DNA of 10,920 nt from JAICYJ01 sp036263035 (GTDB lineage: Bacteria; Actinomycetota; Thermoleophilia; Gaiellales; JAICJC01): contig DATAHR010000001.1 in NCBI GenBank assembly GCA_036263035.1, positions 1 through 10,920 on the forward strand, given 5' to 3'. Shown here one piece after another: positions 7,685 through 10,920 of the stretch; position 1 is the first letter of the stretch; each line of letters opens with the position of its first letter. The notes under the pieces were generated by a model. The model did no database searches. It was not told where the DNA came from and worked only from the letters and a program-made list of their open reading frames with translations. The translations under genes were made by a program, and so were the position numbers.

Positions 7685-9163
7685 ATGACCGACGCCGCCG
7701 ACATCGGCCGCGCGGTGCTGATCGTGGCGGTCGGCTTCGCTGCGGCCATCCTCTCCAGCCGTGTCAGCGACCGGCTCCGCATTCCCGCGCCTGCGCTGTT
7801 CCTGGCCGCCGCGGCGGTGTCGTCGGACATCACGCCATCGCTCACGCCGCTGCTCTCGATCCGCGACGTGGAGCGGATCTGCCTGGTCGCGTTGATCGTG
7901 ATCCTGTTCGACGGCGGCATGGACATCGGCCTGCACCGGTTCCGCCGGTCGCTGTGGCCGATCGTGGCGCTGGGCGTGCCTGGCACCTTCGCCGTTGCGG
8001 GCCTGCTTGCCGTCTTCGTCCACGCGGTGCTCGGCTTCGGCTGGACGCCGGCACTGCTGATCGGCGCGGCGGTGGCTCCCACCGACCCGGCGGTGATGTT
8101 CTCGGTGCTCGGCGGCCGCGAGGTGGCGGGCCGCAGCGACGACATCCTCAAGGGCGAGTCCGGCATGAACGACCCGGTCGGCATCGCACTCGTGATCGGG
8201 CTGCTCGACGCGGCGGACAGCAGCGGCAACGGGGTCGCGACCATCTTCTCGGACTTCGCGGTGGAGATGGCGGTCGGGCTCGCGGTCGGCGTGCTCGGCG
8301 GGGTGCTGCTGGGCCGGGCGATGCACCGCGTCACGCTCCCCGACGAGGCCCTGTACCCGCTGCTGACGCTGGCGGGCGCGGGCATCGTCTACGGCGTCGC
8401 CGCCGTGGCCCACGGATCCGGGTTCCTCGCCGTGTTCGTTGCCGGCATCATGGTCGGCGACCTGCGCGCGCCCTACAAGCACGAGGTCGAGCATGTCACC
8501 TCGGTGCTTGCCAGCCTCGGTGAGATCGTCGTGTTCGTTGCGCTCGGGCTTACCATCGACATCGGTGCGCTCGGCCTGAGGAACGTCTGGCTGGACGGGC
8601 TCGTCATCGCCGCCGTGCTGACGTTCGCGGTGCGGCCGGTCGTCGTGGCCGCCATGCTCGGCCCGGCCGATCTGCGCCGCGGCGAGAAGGCCTTCATCTC
8701 GTGGGCAGGCATGCGCGGTGCGGTGCCGATCCTGCTCGCAGCCTTTGCGCTCCTCGACGGCGCGCAGGACGCCCACCGGATCTACGGCATCGTGTTCGTG
8801 GTCGTGATGTTCTCGGTGGTCGTGCAGGGCTCGCTGGTCAGCGTGGCGGCGCGGCTGGCGGGCGTCCCCATGACCCAGAGCGACAAGGAGCCGTGGCACG
8901 TGTCGGTGCGGCTGCGCGACGAGCCGCGAGGCGTGCGCCGGTTCCTGGTCGCGCCCGGATCGGCGGCCGACGGCGTCGCCATCCGCGATCTGCCGATGGG
9001 CCGCCGCCCGTGGATCAGCCTGCTGATCCGCGACGGCGCAGCCCAGCAGGCGCGTGGCAGCACGGTGCTCGAGCCGGGCGACGAGGTGCTGCTGCTCGGT
9101 GCCGATGACGACCTCGGCGAGCTGTTCGAGGGCAGCCCGGCCGGGGCGGAGGTCGAGGTGTGA
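7685..9163 (+). CDS. CPA1-family potassium (or sodium)/proton antiporter with C-terminal RCK_C domain
   Basis: Inner-membrane cation/proton exchanger, 492 aa, closest in layout to NhaP2/CvrA-type potassium/proton antiporters. About a dozen hydrophobic segments lie between residues 8 and 395. Transport-core motifs are FDGGMDI (75-81), APTDPAV (131-137, D134), ESGMNDPVG (158-166, with the N162-D163 pair) and SWAGMRGAVPI (339-349). A soluble RCK_C/TrkA-C-like domain (about 405-480, including VAIRDLPMGRR and LEPGDEVLLLGADDDL) probably binds a ligand that gates transport. No TrkA-N nucleotide-binding domain is present. ATG 7685 is preferred to the in-frame ATG 7676 (495 aa) because of the TACGAT box 7 bp upstream; neither has a good Shine-Dalgarno. 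The stop overlaps the next start by GTGA. Ion specificity cannot be read from the sequence. Confidence 0.93.
   Translation: MTDAADIGRAVLIVAVGFAAAILSSRVSDRLRIPAPALFLAAAAVSSDITPSLTPLLSIRDVERICLVALIVILFDGGMDIGLHRFRRSLWPIVALGVPGTFAVAGLLAVFVHAVLGFGWTPALLIGAAVAPTDPAVMFSVLGGREVAGRSDDILKGESGMNDPVGIALVIGLLDAADSSGNGVATIFSDFAVEMAVGLAVGVLGGVLLGRAMHRVTLPDEALYPLLTLAGAGIVYGVAAVAHGSGFLAVFVAGIMVGDLRAPYKHEVEHVTSVLASLGEIVVFVALGLTIDIGALGLRNVWLDGLVIAAVLTFAVRPVVVAAMLGPADLRRGEKAFISWAGMRGAVPILLAAFALLDGAQDAHRIYGIVFVVVMFSVVVQGSLVSVAARLAGVPMTQSDKEPWHVSVRLRDEPRGVRRFLVAPGSAADGVAIRDLPMGRRPWISLLIRDGAAQQARGSTVLEPGDEVLLLGADDDLGELFEGSPAGAEVEV
9148..9152 (+). promoter_or_regulatory. Shine-Dalgarno site of the GNAT fusion gene
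   Basis: GGAGG inside the end of the antiporter gene, 7 bases before GTG 9160. It supports the GTGA-overlap start of the downstream gene. Confidence 0.75.
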
Positions 9164-10743
9164 GCGGCGTGGTCGTCCGCCGGCTGCGTCCCTCCGAGGT
9201 GGACGAGCTGCGGCGGGTACGGCTGGCCATGCTCGCGGACGCACCGGACGCCTTCCACAGCCGGCTCGAGGACGAGGCTGCCGAGCCGCGGCAGTTCTGG
9301 GAGGACCGCGCGCGCAGAGCCGCGATCGACGAGGAGGTGGCAACCTTCGTCGCCGTCGAGGGCGACCGGCACCTGGGCAGCGCCACCGGGCTTCGGCTCG
9401 GCCCAGACGAGCCCGCCCTGCTGGTTGCGATGTGGGTGGAGCCGGCCGCGCGGCGCCGAGGATTGGGCAGAGAGCTGGTGGAGGCGGTCTGCGCCTGGGC
9501 CGAGCGCGGCGGTGCGAAGACGGTGGAGCTGGACGTCCGGGAGCACAACCGCGCGGCGATCGACCTCTACCGGCGCGCGGGGTTCGAGGTGGCCGCCGGG
9601 CCGCACCCGGCCGCGGCGGCGCCCGATCTGATGGAGCTGCGCATGGCCCGCCCGCTCGACCGGCCGCAGGACGGGCCCGTGATCGCGCGGCTGCGACGCA
9701 CCCTGGCCGGCGAGGATCCGCTGGCCGTGATCGAGGCCGCGCCGGCCGGCGATCAGCGGTCGCTGATGCTCCACATGGCCCGATCACGGTCTCGGAAACG
9801 CACTCCGGCACACCTCCTGTCGGACCGGCTTCGCGGCGACGTGTACCAGCCGGCACGGGTCGATGCGCGCCTGCTCCACGAGGTGGAGGGGGCGGCGCTC
9901 GCGGCCGCCGATGCCTTCGAGCCGGTCACGCTGCCGCCGGTCGCCCCGGCCGGCACCAACGCTGTGCTCGCCGGGCTCGATCAGAACCTCAGCGTGGCAT
10001 CGGTCAGGGGCGGCGAGGTGCTGGCCGACCCCACCAGCAGCCTCGCGCTGGAGATCGCGCTCCGCCGCCGTGCCGGCGAGATCGAGCCGGCGCTCGCAGC
10101 AACGGCTCGCGTGCTGCGCATGCAGCAGCCTCCGCCCGGCTGGCACCGGCACTTCGGCCTGTTCACGCTTGCCAGCGGCGGACGGGCCATGCCCGGCGAC
10201 GGGTTTGCGGCAGCAGCGCTTCGGGCTCAGCTGGCCGTCTATCTGGACATGCTCGACCGGCTGACAGCCGGCGGCCACGCGGTCGGCCAGATCACCGTCG
10301 AGCTGAGCGACACCGCCGGGCTCGCCGCCTCCTGCCGAGCGGTCGGCGTGGACGTGCTCGACCTCGCCGCCGAGTGGCGGGCGACCGACGTCGAGCCGGA
10401 GGCCATCCTGGCCACGGCCGGCGTCGCGCTCCCCCGCTTCTGCGCGTCGGCGCCGCACGGATGGGAACGGCTGGAGCGGATGGCCGAGCAGGTGCTTGCG
10501 CCGCTGGCCGAGCGGTTCCCCCGCGCGCGGCTCGGCTTCCGGCCCGGCCGGCTGCACGCGGTCGGCTACTACCGCGGCCTGTCGCTCAACATCGACGCCG
10601 AGCTCGGCGGCGAGGTGTACTCCGTGGCCGACGGCGGCACCGTCGACTGGACGCAGCAGCTGCTCTCCGACCGCCGCGAGCGGCTGCTCGTCAGCGGCAT
10701 CGGCACCGAGCGGATCGCGCGGCTCCTCGCCGAGTCGAAATGA
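9160..10743 (+). CDS. GNAT acetyltransferase fused to a divergent HisRS-like class II synthetase domain
   Basis: 527 aa in one uninterrupted frame. Residues 1-165 are a GNAT fold: VRRLRPSEVDELRRVRLAML opening (6-25), motif A MWVEPAARRRGLGRELVEAV (91-110) with the acetyl-CoA loop RRxGxG at 98-103, and NRAAIDLYRRAGF (130-142). After a linker of about 40 residues, 205-527 resembles class II synthetases, closest to HisRS/HisZ. LADPTSSLALEIALRR (288-303) parallels the RPExTAxxxR segment. VLRMQQPPPGWHRHFGLF (318-335) parallels motif 2, keeping R320, R330 and F332 but with Gln322 for Glu. GYYRGLSLNI (469-478) and VADGGTVDW (489-497) parallel the YYTG and GGGRYD segments. VSGIGTERI (511-519) is motif 3 with R518 intact. 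The HisRS arginine before GLDYY is His466 here. ATP binding is plausible, histidine use unlikely. It is coupled to the antiporter by GTGA and has its own Shine-Dalgarno. The function is unknown. Confidence 0.8.
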   Translation: MSGVVVRRLRPSEVDELRRVRLAMLADAPDAFHSRLEDEAAEPRQFWEDRARRAAIDEEVATFVAVEGDRHLGSATGLRLGPDEPALLVAMWVEPAARRRGLGRELVEAVCAWAERGGAKTVELDVREHNRAAIDLYRRAGFEVAAGPHPAAAAPDLMELRMARPLDRPQDGPVIARLRRTLAGEDPLAVIEAAPAGDQRSLMLHMARSRSRKRTPAHLLSDRLRGDVYQPARVDARLLHEVEGAALAAADAFEPVTLPPVAPAGTNAVLAGLDQNLSVASVRGGEVLADPTSSLALEIALRRRAGEIEPALAATARVLRMQQPPPGWHRHFGLFTLASGGRAMPGDGFAAAALRAQLAVYLDMLDRLTAGGHAVGQITVELSDTAGLAASCRAVGVDVLDLAAEWRATDVEPEAILATAGVALPRFCASAPHGWERLERMAEQVLAPLAERFPRARLGFRPGRLHAVGYYRGLSLNIDAELGGEVYSVADGGTVDWTQQLLSDRRERLLVSGIGTERIARLLAESK

Positions 10744-10779
10744 GTGATCCCACGACCACGCACGTCTGACCGTCCGGGC

Positions 10780-10806
10780 CCACCGAGTCGGCCAGCTGCT
10801 CGGTGG
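10780..10806. repeat. 8-bp inverted repeat downstream of the fusion gene
   Basis: CCACCGAG (10780-10787) and CTCGGTGG (10799-10806) are perfect reverse complements around an 11-base loop, 36 bp after the stop codon. It could be part of a 3' UTR structure; there is no T-run. In GC-rich DNA an 8-bp match is only modest evidence. Confidence 0.4.
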
Positions 10807-10831
10807 CTGCGGCCGCATTCGCCGCGTCCTC

Positions 10832-10864
10832 GGTCGGGCCGATATTCCCGATATCGGCCCGACC
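10832..10864. terminator. Perfect 14-bp inverted repeat, terminator-like hairpin or operator
   Basis: GGTCGGGCCGATAT (10832-10845) and ATATCGGCCCGACC (10851-10864) are perfect reverse complements separated by TCCCG. It lies 89 bp after the fusion gene's stop. It is the strongest hairpin in the window. No U-run follows on either strand, so it would be a non-canonical terminator for the antiporter-GNAT unit, for a convergent gene beyond the window, or both. A dyad operator for a downstream gene is the alternative. The rest of 10744-10920 holds no gene that I can support. Confidence 0.5.
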
Positions 10865-10920
10865 TCGATCCTTGCGCTGCTTGCCTACCGACCCCTCAGA
10901 CCGCACGCGGCCCTGGGATC

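Noticed and set aside
7316..9856. 846-codon minus-strand frame ending in the DUF503 sequence
   Set aside because: Only the last 102 codons show family similarity; the rest is antisense to the antiporter and GNAT gene. A DUF503 fusion is not supported, and a start with a good upstream element exists at 7624.
9054..10769. 571-codon plus-strand frame overlapping the GNAT fusion
   Set aside because: A shadow of the fusion gene in another frame, with Arg/Ala/Gly-rich composition and no motifs.
9784..10818. 344-codon minus-strand frame antisense to the fusion gene
   Set aside because: No recognisable domain, and it lies opposite a gene with clear GNAT and class II motifs.
10691..10906. 71-codon minus-strand frame at the right edge
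   Set aside because: It would run through the perfect palindrome and into the fusion gene's 3' end; no motif and no clear ribosome-binding site.

Overview
The window is very GC-rich, has a strong bias to GTG starts (7 of 11 genes) and is packed with 4-bp GTGA/ATGA stop-start overlaps. Together with the gene order ylxP(DUF503)-rbfA-nrnA-truB-ribF ... rpsO-pnp and mycobacteria-like TAnnnT-N7-start leaderless promoters, this points to a chromosomal housekeeping locus of a high-GC, actinobacterial-type organism. A deep-branching lineage such as Thermoleophilia is my guess and cannot be proven from the sequence. No tRNA, rRNA, CRISPR or insertion sequence was seen.

Layout. (1) 1-2357, minus strand: rpsO (ribosomal protein S15) then pnp (PNPase, 3' end cut off inside the KH domain), with a hairpin between them and another hairpin in the rpsO leader. 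(2) 2358-2523: divergent intergenic region with the rpsO and sugar-epimerase promoters. (3) 2524-4139, plus strand: a two-gene, translationally coupled unit, a UDP-glucuronate decarboxylase-like SDR enzyme and a peptidase E-like serine peptidase. (4) 4136-7624, minus strand: DUF503/YlxP, RbfA, NrnA-type DHH phosphoesterase, TruB and RibF. Three of the four junctions are 4-bp overlaps; the nrnA-truB gap of 21 bp holds a probable internal leaderless promoter. (5) 7625-7684: short divergent promoter region. (6) 7685-10743, plus strand: a CPA1 potassium/proton antiporter with a C-terminal RCK_C domain, coupled to a 527-aa protein joining a GNAT acetyltransferase domain to a divergent HisRS-like class II aminoacyl-tRNA synthetase domain. 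(7) 10744-10920: non-coding, with two inverted repeats, one a perfect 14-bp hairpin.

How the genes fit together. The minus-strand genes form the classic RNA/translation cluster: 30S maturation (RbfA), tRNA pseudouridylation (TruB), degradation of very short RNAs (NrnA), RNA turnover (PNPase), S15, and flavin cofactor synthesis (RibF). The UXS-pepE pair sits in the opposite direction inside the usually conserved ribF-rpsO neighbourhood and ends on a shared CTAG with ribF.

The most unusual items are the GNAT/HisRS-like fusion, three genes with a TAnnnT element exactly 7 bp before the start codon, an enlarged central helical domain in PNPase, and the perfect palindrome after the fusion gene.
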